DNA of 64,000 nt from the NCBI GenBank assembly GCA_963556495.2, contig OY747702.1, positions 17,270,403 to 17,334,402 on the forward strand, in the 5' to 3' direction. The position numbers and the translations under genes are program-made. The notes below the pieces were generated by a model. It was not told the origin of the DNA and did not search any database. It saw nothing but the letters and a program-made list of their open reading frames with translations. How positions within the stretch are numbered: position 1 is the stretch's first letter; each line of letters begins with the position of its first letter. Positions 23,990-35,925 of this stretch are shown here, in pieces. The DNA comes from Valencia hispanica (lineage: Eukaryota; Chordata; Actinopteri; Cyprinodontiformes; Valenciidae).

Positions 23990-25317
23990 TTTACAGGAAT
24001 GGTTTGATTGGTGGCTTGTTAAGCCCATAGACTGTATATAAGGATGGACGGAGCCTCCGTGATGTCAACCGTAGGTTTCTGAAGAGCTAAACTGAAGCCC
24101 AATGGTCAATTCCCACCACCGCCATCTTGGCCGTATCACGAACCTCTTCACGCCCAGAAAATAAAAAAAGGTGGGACTGTGAGGGTGGGGGCGGAGGATT
24201 GATACCGATCAAACTCTGAGGCGATGTAGCTACGAGCTAACCGAGCTATAAGTGCATAATTAACATCCGAAGACGAATAAACATTGCGGATGCAACTGAT
24301 AGTCAAGTTCAGAGAAATGACATGGCCTTCACTTTGAACTTGAGGCCGAGGCAGCGGCCTTCCCTGGAACAAGCAGGGGGGAGCAAACCACCAGCCGCCA
24401 GCGATGGTGCTGATGCCTAATCTGAGACCTGTCAATCTAAAGGACTCGCCCCTTATTAGTTATAATTTCAAGTTTAAATTACATCTAAACAGATGAGTTA
24501 TAAAACAATTCACCCCCCTCAGAGTTGAGTCAATGGTAAATTTGACCTAAAATTATTATTTTTTGAACCAGGGTGTAAAGATGTTTATTTCTGCTGTGAA
24601 GTTGGCATTTTTAACATGGGAGTCAATAGGAACTTGCTTCTTTCTGGAGCCAGCCCCTAGCGGAAGAGGGGGGAACTGCAATTTTTGTCACTTCCGCATT
24701 GGCATCACTTTTGGCAAGCGGAGTTTGCCACTTAGCTAAGCCCCAAATCATTACAAAAAAGCTCCTAACATAATAGGATGTCCACAGAATAATTGAACAA
24801 AAGCTAGTTTAAATGGACTTTTTGCGTATTTTATTTCACCAGAATATTATAGTCACAATGTTTTCCCATATATTCAGTTTAGCTGACTTGGTGAAAATAA
24901 CAAAAGAACAAAAGGTTTGCCACCAGCCAAGGTTGACTCCCATAGAGCTATAGGCTAAAGACTTGGAATGCAGATGTGAATCAGCAGAAGAACAGTACAG
25001 ACACACCTTATGGCATATTTCTGCTTTGCGAATATAATTACCTTTCTATTTATACTGCATGCCTCACCATAATTATTTTTGCAATTTTCACTGCACTGCA
25101 GGTTTATTAACAGCTGAAAGAGGGAACCATGCTATAGCAACACCTCCAGTGAGAATTGTTTTCTAAACACAGAGGAGGCAGCCTTTTGAGGTTATGAAAG
25201 CCACAAACTAATGTTCGACCTGTTTTGAGATTATGAAAACACAAAACTCAAAACTAGCTCCTTTATCACACTCAGTACTTCATTAAGCTCACTTTTTTAT
25301 TCCTTGGTCCCGCACAG
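23990..25317. other. Intergenic/upstream of sting1; repeat-like, no gene
   Basis: 24022-24060 (catagactgtatataaggat) starts what looks like a common fish non-autonomous repeat running to about 24,730. 25000-25317 leads into the sting1 coding start; a 5' non-coding exon must lie somewhere here or left of it, because the ATG follows an acceptor AG directly, but I could not place it. Confidence 0.4.
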
Positions 25318-25544
25318 ATGCAGTGCCTTCGAGATGAGGATGCTCTTATCCCTCGGCCTCGTGGGAGTTTACCAAAAGTCTGTGCTGCACTGCTGACTAC
25401 CATAGCAACTGGGGGAATCCTGCTTATGTCTCCTGGTAGGGTAATCAACCTGGTAGCTTTAGCAACACTCATTGTGACCCTTGGGCCTCTGCTGCATGGA
25501 CTCTGTCTGCTGGCTGAGGAGCTTTGGCATCATTCAAAAACAAG
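25318..25544 (+). CDS. sting1: sting1 coding exon 1
   Basis: Codes residues 1-75 plus two bases of R76 (AG|G). Begins [16 protein letters not shown] and contains the first two hydrophobic helices. Donor caag|gttagg is a weak consensus. Confidence 0.93.
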
Positions 25545-28500
25545 GTTAGGATGTTTCAGGGTCTGCACTAACTTTCATCTCTATACAGTGTTTTATCAAA
25601 AGCTTCCAGACATCCTTTTCATGGCTGTCAGTCATTATTTTAACTCTTTAATTCATAAAGATATTTCAATCTCCATTTTGTACTATAAGCCCAGTTCACA
25701 ATGTCACTGATTCATAAATGTAGAAGAACATTTAGCAGTTAAAGAAACAAACTTGAATACATTACAAATAAGCATTGAGTCCAGTAAATACAGTGCCTGG
25801 TAAAGGTGTTCATATTCCTTAAACTTTTTCAAATTTTGTCGCATTACAACCACAAGCTTCAATGTATTTTGTTGTAATTGCATGTAAATGAAACAAAAGT
25901 AAAACTTTATTTATATATTTATTTATATAGCACCTTTTAACCCATACAAAGTGCTGAGCAAAACAAAACTAATGCCCCGTTTCCACTGAGCGGTACAGCA
26001 ATGGTCAGTCCCATTTGGTGCGCTATTTTGTGGTCCACCATGTTCAGGAGAACTTTTCCACCATCAGCTGGACTCTCCCTGATGCCTAACGTTGTGTCAT
26101 GCAAGGAAAGGAAAGGCAATTTGTATAGCACAATTTCAGCAACAAGGCAATTCAAAGTTCTTCACATATTCAGAATTAAATAAAATAACAAACAAGCCAA
26201 AAAAAATGTATTTCTAGTATAGAAAAACAACAGTATGTGGAAAAACAGACTACAGTTTATGATGTTCCAGTTGTTTGAATACTAGTGCCCCAACAAATGT
26301 GAGGTACTAGTATGTCTAATATTTGTCGAATGCAGTGACGGTTTTCTGTCCCCCAATCAAAGGAGTGTGTTGTGTGACTCCAGTATACTGTACCATAGAC
26401 CTACAACTGAAGAAGGCCCAGGAATGGTGCCAAACAGGTCGGTTGCATGAGTCTCTTTTACGATGGATACAGAGAAAATAGCGTCCCAAAAAGCACCGAT
26501 CCGTGCCATACCGCTCAGAAGAAGCAAGGCATCAGAGACCTGATTAGGCCTAGCAGAGATGAGTACATGGATATTATCTGTGTAACAGCAACATGAGACA
26601 TCTTTAAAAAGTGGTCAAAATGTACCAGAGAGGGAGCATATAAACCAGAAATGACAATAATAACAGGCTGACCGAAATAGAACCCTGATGTACACCATAA
26701 AGAAGTGGACTAAAAAAAAAAAAAAAAAAAAAAGACAGATAGACAATTTAAAGCAGTCACAAAATTATCAATCTAATAGACTTGAAGAAAACGCTGTAAG
26801 ATCCTAATTCAGCAGCCCAATACTACAGTCTATCAAGCATGTTTTGGCACTCGACTGTACTCGACTTGTCCCCTCTTAAAAAAAAAAACCCACAGCATGA
26901 TCCTGGTGGTGTTAGTTTGCTGTCACATAACATTTTGGATGCTGGCTAAAAAGTAAATATTGGTTCAATCTGACCAGAGGACCTTGCTCCACATATTTAC
27001 TGTGTCCCCTACATGGCCTGTTGGAAGCTTTAATTGGGTCTTCTTGTAACTTTCTTTCTGCAGAGCTGTTGCCTGGATTCTCCTCCAAAAAGGTCAGATG
27101 TGTGGAGAGCCCAACTTATATGTGTACACAGATTATGACCCTTGAGCCGTAAATCTCTGCAGCTCCTCCAGAGTACCCATGAACCAATTGGCTGTTTCAC
27201 TGATTAATGCTCTCCTTGCTCAGCTTCTCAGGTTAGCTAGATGGTGACTCATTAGGTGACCTTTGAATGTGATATGTTGCAACAGACTTTACTTAGGGGT
27301 TGCAAAGTAAAGAGGGTTGAAATGAAAAAGAAATGAAATGTAATAACGACTTTGCAAGTCACTTGACGCGCTTTGTTTGGAGTTATGACTTTCTTTCTGC
27401 TCTCCTTCTTGACTTTTTACAGGCATCAAGGCCGGTCGCTGCTTGGCCACACTCTGCCAGCCTGTGGATTGAGGGCTAAGACTCTGCTGGCGGCAGCAAT
27501 GGCTGGTCTCCTGCTGTACCTGACCAGACACTCTGTCCTGCACAAAGGCCAAAGCTGGGAACTCATTGTTCTGGTTCCTGTGCTTTATGCGTTGTTCAAA
27601 AGCGTGGGAGTCCTGGTGAGATTCAGACTCCACACATACACATAGGAGTTGTATTGCTTCTGCTTTGTGCACCAAAGTGGAACATTTTGGATGGTGTGAC
27701 TCCTGTTGCATTTGACAGATTACAAATAGCTTTTCAGAAAAAGAACATGATGGTGGTGGTGGTGGTGGTGTGATGGTCTGGAGCTGTGTTGTCGCTTCAG
27801 GACCTGGACATATTTGTGACTAGTCTATCAAAATAATAATTTGTGACAGCCCTAATTTCAGTCACTAAGGAAACTTTCTAAAGGGTCTGTGTATTGTAAA
27901 ATACTGGAATGTTGTACAGTAAAAACAGACCAGAAACTGTCTACATCAGCATAAATGACAGTTGATCTGACCTGAACCCTACGTTCAGAGCCAACCAAAG
28001 CCCACTAGGCGCTCTAGGCAACCGCCTACGTGGTCTATGCCAAGAACGGACCCTGCCTATTGTCCCCTTAGACTCACTGTGAGGGCAGGTGTGTCTGCTC
28101 TTGTCTGTAAAATTATTTCTTTGCTACACAGATAAGGGCAGCTTATCTTAGGTGCTCAAATGACCCTTTTTATCCTTAGCCCCACATCTTTTGGAAAAGT
28201 CAGTTCAATTCAGTGTATTTATATAGCGCCGATTAACGATAGATCTCATCTCAAGGCACTTTATAAGAAAAGTCTTTTCAATACAATCATACAAACATTC
28301 CAATCACTTTAAAAGTTTTCTATCTAAGGAATCCCAGCAGATTACCTGGCAGTTGCTCCCCGTTCATGCAGACTTCAACCACAGCAATCTTTCATACTGA
28401 GCAAGCATGTAGCGACAGTGGAGAGGAAAAACTCCCCTTTAACAGGAAGAAACCTCCAGCAGAACCAGGCTCAGTACGAGTGGCCATCTGCCACGACCGT

Positions 28501-31500
28501 CTGGGGCTTTGAGAAGACAGAGCAGAGACACAGAAAGAACAAAACAACTGATATAAGAGTACTTTCTATATTTAAGAAAGTAAAAAGTTGATAACAGGAC
28601 ACTGGGGATGCTCAGTTAATGGGATGCCCCCTGTTTAGCAGGGCATTGCAGCCAAGCAGGATACCAGAGCAGGTGTAGCTTGTACACAGTTGTCTCCTGA
28701 GCTGAAGTGACGTGTCTGGATCTGCAGGGTCCATCTGAGGTGGAGGTGTCAGACATCTGTGAGGAGAGGAAGATGAACGTGGCCCACGGCCTGGCCTGGT
28801 CCTTCTACCTTGGTTACCTGCAGCTGGTGCTCCCAAGTCAGTAACAGAGCACACACACATACAAACCCCAGACTCATGCTACCTTACAAACTTTTTCATA
28901 CTCCTGGTATTTTTTCACATATTTTCATCTTGCAACCACAGACTTTAGAGTATGTTAGTACTTGTTTTGCTGTGGGAAGTTAAATGACCTCTGGAGTTGC
29001 AGGTCTCTAGCAGCACTCTAAAAGGTTCTCTAAAACTTAAATAAAATATATTGATGTTTGTGGTGGTAACATAACGTAAAGATGAATACTTTTACAAGGC
29101 ATGGTATAGATGTTTCGGATTTTCATGGCCCGCGACTGTAGAGATCTAAGTGAGTTGATATGGATCCCTCTAGGTTTGGAGAAGTCCATCGAATCATTTT
29201 GCACCTCTCATCATGACAGCTTCTGGGGTCGCGGCTCCCAGAAGCTCCTCATCCTCATTCCTCTTAACGCCAACATATCGCACAGGCTGGAGGACGAAGA
29301 CGATCACATTCAATTCTATGACAGCCTCCCAAACAGCGAGCTAGACAGGGCCGGAGTCCGGGGCCGCGTCTACAAGCACAGTGTCTACAGAGTGAAGGGC
29401 GGGTGTGGGAAGGTGAGTGAACTGATTGTAAAGTAACTTTTTTAGCCAGGTCAGGAAATGATCAAATCTGATATTCATCTCAGGTTGAGACCAGAAGTAT
29501 AAAATAATCATAGAAACTTTAGTTATAATTTAGTTATAATTTTGAATACTGACTGTTTTAAGGCAGCAATGCTGACAAAGGCTGATTTCAGGATCGTTTC
29601 TATGCTATGGGGTCAGTTTTGACCTCTCATCATTTCAATGGGGTTTTGTTAATAATGCTGTGCATTCATCACACAGGTGGAATCTTTTAGAAGCTTCAAT
29701 GCCTTGTCAAGCCTTGTATGTTAGCCTAGTTTTCAAATATTCACATTTTTTATTCACCTTAGGTTACTAATAACTAACAAGAGTTATTCATTTAAACATA
29801 GACCAGACAACACATCAGGCCAATGGTTCTTTACTAGCCTATGACTTGATGTGTAAATCCGTGGAAATGTAAGGTCTACTTCATTTCTAACCTAAATATT
29901 TACACTTTTGCAGTCATTCCAGGTGTCTGTCTATAGTGAGATTAATATAAATGGATTTTTTGTAAAAATGCACCTTTTCCAAAAGGTTTATCCATTTCTA
30001 ATTTAAACTTTAATATTTGGTAAATATTCAAATCTAAAAAAATGTCTTTACAGAAAATAAACAACTTAAAAACTTAAAATATGAAAACACAAACATTTAA
30101 ACTTGTTTGTCATATTCATCAATCAGAAGTTTGAGGCCAATTTCGAATCTTTTTGGGATATTTTTGGAAAATTCAACCAGTCATTAACAGTTTCAGTTTC
30201 TTTCTTTTCTTTTAAAGGAGGTGAAGTACCACAATCATGCAATGGTGCATCCACTGACAAGATAAACAAAATCATATTTTTGGTCTGTCACTGATTCTCT
30301 GTGCTTTATTTATTTATGCTTCCTGAAACTCAAAGGTTTCACAGGATGTAACATGGCGGCAAAGGAGGCCATCTTTAACATTTGATCAGAAAGTGGTTAT
30401 TTCAAAGCAGGTTTCAGGTCAGTTAGAAAGACCCAAATTATTTCTGTTTGCTAAATGCCACAACAATGAGAGAAAAAATTTGTCATTTATTTATTAATTT
30501 CTTCAAAATCAAAAAAATAGTAGCATTTAGCCTATAGGAATTATTATGATCATTCTCAGTGATCTAAAACAATAAATGTTTGGGCTTATTAACAGACGCT
30601 AATCTGAATTTCTGCAGGTTGTTTCCCCTGATCATTACCGCCATCCTATGGTTAGACATCATAATTCACTCATGAGGAACTCAGCCATATAACAGCGTCA
30701 TCTACCTGTAAAACAGAGTAATCACAAGCCTCCAATGACCTTTATGAAACAAAATTTCATCTCAGTAGGCCTGTCATTTTTCATGTGTTTATATATGCTT
30801 CTGTTTGTCATATTGTGGTCATATCAAGTTTCTCTGGGCATCTTAAGAGACTGCTTATGTAATTATCAGACAGCAGTTAAGTGTGCAAAAGCTGAATACA
30901 TGTCTGATATGATATCCACTAATAAGCATAAACCTAAGGTTCTTTTTAGTTTGTTGAATCGCCTGGTGAATCCCACTGAATCCAGTAGTATTACGCTATC
31001 AGAAGCATTATGTGAGCGTTTTCTTGTATTTTTTGTTGACAAGATTGTTACTACTCGTAATTCAACTTTGTCGTACACTGCAGCTTACCCCTCTGTTAGC
31101 CCTGTTTGTTCTGCAGTCTTTGAGCGCTTTGATCCTGTCTCACTCAATGATCTCTTGAATGTTGTGCATCAGACCAGACCCTCAAATTGCCCTCTTGATT
31201 GTATTCCTCCAAAAATACTGAAAGAAGGTTCTGATGTCATTGGGCCTTATTTATTGAATATTATTAATTCTTCGTTGATGTCTGGCTGTGTTCCAAGTGC
31301 CTTTACGCATGCCATTGTTCAGTCCCTGCTAAAGAAACATAACCTTGATCCAGAAGTGCTGTCAAACTATAGGCAAATCTCAAAGTTGCCTTTTATGTCC
31401 AAAATACTGGAGAAATTAGCTTATGTGCAAATTCAAGCCTACCTGGAAGCTAATGGCCTTTTGGAAAAATTTCAATCTGGTTTTAAGATGTGCCACAGCA

Positions 31501-34460
31501 CTGAAAAAGCACTTTTAAGAGTTTATAATGATCTTCTTTTATCTGTGGATTCTGGTGATTCCATAGGTCTTGTGCTTTTAGACACATCCGCAGCTTTTGA
31601 TACTGTGGATCATAAAATATTCCTTTCCCGACTTGAAGACTGTGTGGGCATCAAAGGTGCAGCTTTGAAATGGTTTAAATCTTATCTAGAGGGTCGTTCT
31701 TTCTCTGTTCATTTGGGCCCCCATAGTTCTAATGTGGCCCCTCTGAGTTGTGGAGTCCCACAGGGCTCTATTTTAGGTCCTTTATTGTTTTCATTGTACA
31801 TGGTGCCCCTAGGGTCCATTTTAAAAAAACACAACATTTCCTTTCACTGTTTTGCGGACGACCTCCAAATTTATCTGCCATTAAATCCCTCTACAGACAG
31901 CGTCCACACCCTGTTAATTTGTCTTCAGGAAGTGAAGGACTGGTTGGCACTAAACTTTTTGAAGCTTAATGAATCCAAAACAGAAATTGTAGTTTTTGGG
32001 AATACATTTGACCTGTCTGTTTTTGGCCCACTAAGTCACCACAGCCACCAGGCAGCTAGAAATCTTGGTGTTTTTATTGATGGCTCTTTCAAGATGGACC
32101 AACAGATCAGCTCTGTGGTTAAAGTTGTTTTTTATCAACTCCGCCTTCTCAGTAAGGTTAAGGCTTACCTGCCACAGGCTGATCTGGAGCGTGTAGTCCA
32201 TGCATTCATTTCATGCCGTTTGGACTACTGCAACTTCTTATATTATGGGTTGGACCAGGCCTCCATCCATCGTTTGCAGTCAGTCCAGAACGCAGCAGCA
32301 CGCTTGCTCACAGGCTCACGGAAATTTGAGCACATAACTCCTGTCCTGGCCTCCTTACACTGGCTCCCAGTTAGCTACAGGATTCATTTTAAGGTTCTTT
32401 GGTTGGCTTTTAAATCTTTGAATGGGCTGGCCCCCTCTTACCTTTCAGAGCTTCTCTCTGTCCATGTCCCTAGTAGGACATTGAGGTCGGCAAATCAAAT
32501 GATTTTAGATGTCCCGAGGTCACGGCTGAAAACGAGAGGTGACAGAGCTTTTGCTGTTGCGGCTCCTAGACTCTGGAACACTCTTCCCCTGAACATTAGA
32601 CTAGCTCAGTCTTTGAATATTTTCAAGTCTCTTCTGAAGACCCATCTGTTTAAACTGGCTTTCAACACAAGCTGAGATAATCTGCTTATGACTTCTGTTC
32701 TGTGATTGTTTTTGTGTTAGCAGTCTACTTGATTTAAATGGATTTTTATTGTGTATTTTTATTCTTTGTTTTATTATGTTTTACTGTGTTTTATCTCTGT
32801 ACAGCACTTTCGGCAGCGGCGGTTGTTTTAAATGTGCTCTATAAATAAACTTGACCTTGATATATTCAAACTTCCAAGCAGCTGCTCCAGAGATTATCAT
32901 TATTTAACACATGTTGAGGTCTTGGTGTAACATTTCAGGAAAAAAACGATGTAAGTTGTTAATACTGTGCTGTGATGTAATTAAAACACAGCTTTTTTTT
33001 GTCTTTGTACACACATGTAACCAGGCCCATGACTGTGCCGTGGAGTATGCGACCCCCCTGCTGACTCTGTACCGCATGTCCCAGGAGGGAAGCGCAGGTT
33101 TTGGGGAGCCTGAACGCAGACAGCAGGTTCTTCTCTTCTACAGGACCCTGAGGGACATCCTGGAGCAGTCACTGGAGTGCCGCAACCGCTACAGACTCAT
33201 CCTGCTGAAAGGTGGGGGAAATTCTCAAAGATGCACGTAGGTGAGGGTGTGTGACAGGAGAACGCATGATGCTTTAAGAGGAATAATCAGGAGTAGTGCG
33301 TTAATGGATGCTATTTTTATGAAAAACTTTGGGATGCTAAAATCACAAACTTTAATGTACTTTCAGGGGATTTTGTGTGATAAACCACCACAAAGTTGTG
33401 CGTATTTGTGAGGTGAAAGTGAAATGATACAAGACTTTTAAAGTTTTCGTTTTCCAACTAAAATCAGACAACTGTGGTGTGCCTTTGTATTCAGCCGCCC
33501 CGAGGCAAAACCTGGTACCTTTGACTGCAAGTCTTTTGGGGTATGTCTCAAAATCACAACAATTGGATGGAACAAATCTGGGTACAGATTCTGAAATGAA
33601 TTCAAGTCTGAATTTTGACTGGGCCATATGACTGTAGCTCAAGTGGTATGTATAGGGCCGTCATCCTGGTGGAAGGGGAACCTCCACCCCAGTCAAGTCT
33701 TTAGCAGCCTCCAACAGGTTTTCTTCCAGGGTTGTCTTGTATTTAGCTCCACCCATCTTCCATCAGCTCTGATCTGGTTCCCTGTTACTGCTGAAGAAAA
33801 GCATCCCCACGGCACGATGCTGCCACCACCATGTTTCACAGTGGGGATGGTGTCTGCAGAATAGTATGCTGTGATCGTTTTCCTCCTCACATAGTTTACT
33901 GGTAGACAAAGTTTCATTTTGATTTTGTCTGTCCAGAGCACCATTCCTGTATATGTTTGCTCCTACATGTGTCTTCTACATGGTCGCAAACAGGACTGGC
34001 GTCAATCATAGCACTGCAAGACTGGAATCATGTTTGAAGATTAGAGAATCTTCTTTTCTTTGAGATGGAATTTGAGGGGAGAAATTCACAAAGCGTCTTC
34101 AGGATCTTGGATGCTAACTGTTACAATAAATGTTCTATGAAGAAACTGAGCTAAACAGGAGTGAACAACAACATGAAACCCCTTAAAACACAGGTTAACA
34201 TTGCCCTTTCTCCTCTAGATGAGCACGAGGATGACCCTCATTTCCTGTCCAAAACTATCCTGAGACATCTGGAGCAGCAGAATAAAGAGGAGTTCTGTCT
34301 CAACTCTGCTCCGCAGCAGGAGACAAAAACACCCATGGTGATGGAAAACTGGCAGAACCTGGATCCAATGAGCCGAGATCCCACACTGATGATCAGCCTG
34401 GAGAAACCTCAGCCTCTGAGGGGACCCGTTGAGGACACCGACAGCTACAGAGCAGCATAA
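25318..34460 (+). CDS. sting1: STING (stimulator of interferon genes), complete coding region
   Basis: ER membrane sensor of 2'3'-cGAMP and other cyclic dinucleotides that recruits TBK1/IRF3. Six exons join in perfect phase to 398 aa: 25318-25544, 27423-27615, 28728-28836, 29174-29412, 33025-33211, 34219-34460 (TAA 34458-34460). Residues 1-140 give the four membrane helices. The ligand-binding domain keeps S165-F-Y-L-G-Y170 (human S162-Y167), R241 (human R238), E263 and T266 (human E260, T263). The tail has L375-M-I-S378 (the pLxIS motif; S378 matches human S366), PQPLR (382-386) and PVEDTD (388-393). Start: ATG directly after acceptor cacag. Introns are swollen by repeats. Confidence 0.97.
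25791..25905 (+). mobile_element. Tc1-like transposon left end (sting1 intron 1)
   Basis: TA followed by cagtgcctggtaaaggtgtt and tttttcaaattttgtcgc, the usual Tc1-like terminal sequence in fish. The rest of the element is not evident. Confidence 0.5.
26105..26190 (-). mobile_element. Antisense L2-type LINE 3' tail
   Basis: ggcaatttgtatagcacaat ... caacaaggcaattcaaag matches the tail at 14318-14365; in sting1 intron 1. Confidence 0.6.
27423..27615 (+). CDS. sting1: sting1 coding exon 2
   Basis: Residues 76-140, [20 protein letters not shown] onward, with transmembrane helices 3-4. Acceptor tttttacag; donor CTG|gtgaga. Confidence 0.93.
27735..27830 (+). pseudogene. Tc1-like transposase fragment (sting1 intron 2)
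   Basis: (tgg)n then gtgatggtctggagctg and cttcaggacctgga, encoding [13 protein letters not shown], close to the Tc1 family motif VMVWGCFAASGPG. Confidence 0.5.
28203..28600 (-). mobile_element. Antisense L2-type LINE 3' end (sting1 intron 2)
   Basis: ttcaattcagtgtatttata at the start, then ctcatctcaaggcacttta, aatcccagcagattacctgg and gaagaaacctccagcagaac, the widespread fish LINE 3' region in reverse orientation. Non-coding. Confidence 0.65.
28728..28836 (+). CDS. sting1: sting1 coding exon 3
   Basis: Residues 141-176, including [20 protein letters not shown], the start of the ligand-binding domain and the dimer helix. Donor CCAA|gtcagt. Confidence 0.93.
28879..29106. mobile_element. Tc1-like MITE (sting1 intron 3)
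   Basis: About 228 bp with degenerate inverted ends (accttacaaactttttcat at left; gatgaatacttttacaagg at right), Tc1-like termini without coding capacity. It fills most of the 337-bp intron. Confidence 0.55.
29174..29412 (+). CDS. sting1: sting1 coding exon 4
   Basis: Residues 177-256, with LLILIPLN (human LYILLPLD) and [15 protein letters not shown] carrying R241. Acceptor ccctctag; donor AAG|gtgagt. Confidence 0.93.
30735..32860 (+). mobile_element. L2-type LINE with open reverse transcriptase frame (sting1 intron 4)
   Basis: Open frame 30735-32675 (646 codons; the first 40 or so are probably flank). RT motifs by residue: D283 in [16 protein letters not shown] at 342-344 in [21 protein letters not shown] at 373-376, and C-terminal [20 protein letters not shown]. 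The 3' end aatgtgctctataaataaac is L2/CR1-like. The N-terminal endonuclease is missing (5' truncation at about 30860), so it cannot move alone. Same orientation as sting1. Confidence 0.85.
33025..33211 (+). CDS. sting1: sting1 coding exon 5
   Basis: Residues 257-318, [20 protein letters not shown] onward, with E263/T266. The preceding 3.6-kb intron contains an L2 LINE. Donor AAAG|gtgggg. Confidence 0.93.
33340..34090 (-). pseudogene. Tc1-like transposon relic (sting1 intron 5)
   Basis: The minus strand encodes [11 protein letters not shown] and NTRQ, with [20 protein letters not shown], the central Tc1 transposase block; then degraded sequence to about 33340. Several frame breaks. Confidence 0.7.
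34219..34460 (+). CDS. sting1: sting1 coding exon 6 (C-terminal tail)
   Basis: Residues 319-398 and stop TAA. Carries the TBK1/IRF3 tail ([15 protein letters not shown]) and the fish-type extension [12 protein letters not shown]. Confidence 0.95.
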
Positions 34461-34971
34461 ACTGCTGCCCAGGGACGAAGGAACACAGATCCACACACCA
34501 TCGCTGGCTTAACTCATGCTCTGAAGGAAATGTTTGCTGCTGGCAAAAAGACCTAAACCATTAGGTAGGGCCTCCTGATCCAGCTGCTGATTTTGGTCTA
34601 ACTGACTGAACGCCACAAATAGCTTCTAGCCTTTTCTAAAACATTGCTTTTTTTGATAGATCTGTATATTTTTATGTGTATATTTTTCCCCTTATGGAGT
34701 ACTATTGTTTGTTTTTTCTCTGAGCATTGTTACTAATACCCCCCCTGATTTACCCCCACATAGACACAAGCCTCCTGCAGAATAACTGGCAGCTGTGACA
34801 CCCTATGAATATTGTAGCCACTTAGAAACCACAGACTAGTTGCTGGATTTAGGACCGTACTAATTGGCACCAGGTATAGAACAGTCTACCGTCCTTGTAG
34901 ACCTTGTCTTTGTGCTGCTGTTGCATGTATTTCCTGCTAAAATAATTCACAATCTGGACCTTTATAACCAA

Positions 34972-35373
34972 TAGGGATGTGTATTGGTAAAATCTGGCAA
35001 TACAATATGTATCACAATACTGGGGAGACTATACAATATATTGCGATACTATGAGTGAGACTATATATTGTGATTCTTAAAACTTCATTTTAGTGTAGAA
35101 AAACTGTCCCAGCATTCTGAACACTCCAACCTGTTTCATACTTTAACACATCCAGTTTCATTACTAGATCTAGTTGATCCACTGGAACGAAGAAGGTGAA
35201 AACAGACACAAACTACCTGTCATACTTCTAATTTTACTTCAAAAATCACTGTCATCATTAGTGGTTCCATTCAAAAAAGAAAAAAAATCGATACATTGCT
35301 TTTGAATATCAATATTGTTTCGTGATGTAAATATCGCGATATATCAGCGTATCGATATTTTCTTGCATCTCTA
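34972..35373. mobile_element. hAT-type MITE, 402 bp, with 8-bp duplication
   Basis: Ends TAGGGATG and CATCTCTA are inverted repeats with one mismatch, flanked by a perfect 8-bp duplication ATAACCAA (34964-34971 and 35374-35381). Rich in gatatat/cgatat motifs, no ORF. It lies just downstream of the sting1 stop, possibly inside its 3'UTR. Part of it resembles 19757-19850. Confidence 0.8.
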
Positions 35374-35902
35374 ATAACCAAGATGACTGAAATTTAATCT
35401 GTGAAACTGTTTACCTTTTTTTTTTTTCTCTTTATTTTCAGAAGGTGTTCATTCAATTAAAGCAAGCCCACAGCATTGTGGAACCTTCCCTGTGTGTTAC
35501 TGCAGGTGTGATGTAATTATTCCCCAGAAACCCATTTCATCTGTCCCTATGATTCATCCCAGGAAGATTGTGATTTTAAAGTGTTGGCTTCTCATAACTA
35601 AAACTTTTTTTTCCATATAATTCATCAATCATGTGCTTTGAACACATTATGTGCTAGTAGGACTATACATTACAACTAAGCTAACCAATATAGACCCTAA
35701 TCCTGCAACCTGCATTCAGAAAATGCCAGGCATGTACTGTAAACTGGAACCCTTTACTTGGACAAGTGGAAAAACCCTCCACAGGTTGTGTAAACTCAGG
35801 ACCTTGTGACGGCCCAAAGAATGTGTCACGTTCCCTTTCTTTTGGAAAAGAGCACAGTTTATGTGTAACTTGAAGGAAAAGTTCAGGATTTTTTAAGATT
35901 CT

Positions 35903-35908
35903 AATAAA
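35903..35908 (+). terminator. sting1: Candidate poly(A) signal for sting1
   Basis: AATAAA in ctAATAAAatg, the first canonical hexamer I saw downstream of the stop, implying a 1.4-kb 3'UTR that would include the MITE at 34972-35373. A non-canonical earlier signal (attaaa near 35457) is possible. Confidence 0.35.
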
Positions 35909-35925
35909 ATGTTAACAGCAGGTAA

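Noticed and set aside
25100..25125. ISRE-like gaaagagggaac upstream of sting1
   Set aside because: Imperfect match to GAAANNGAAA and the true promoter is not located, so it was not listed as a regulatory site.
28612..28860. 82-codon minus-strand ORF overlapping sting1 exon 3
   Set aside because: Antisense shadow of the exon.
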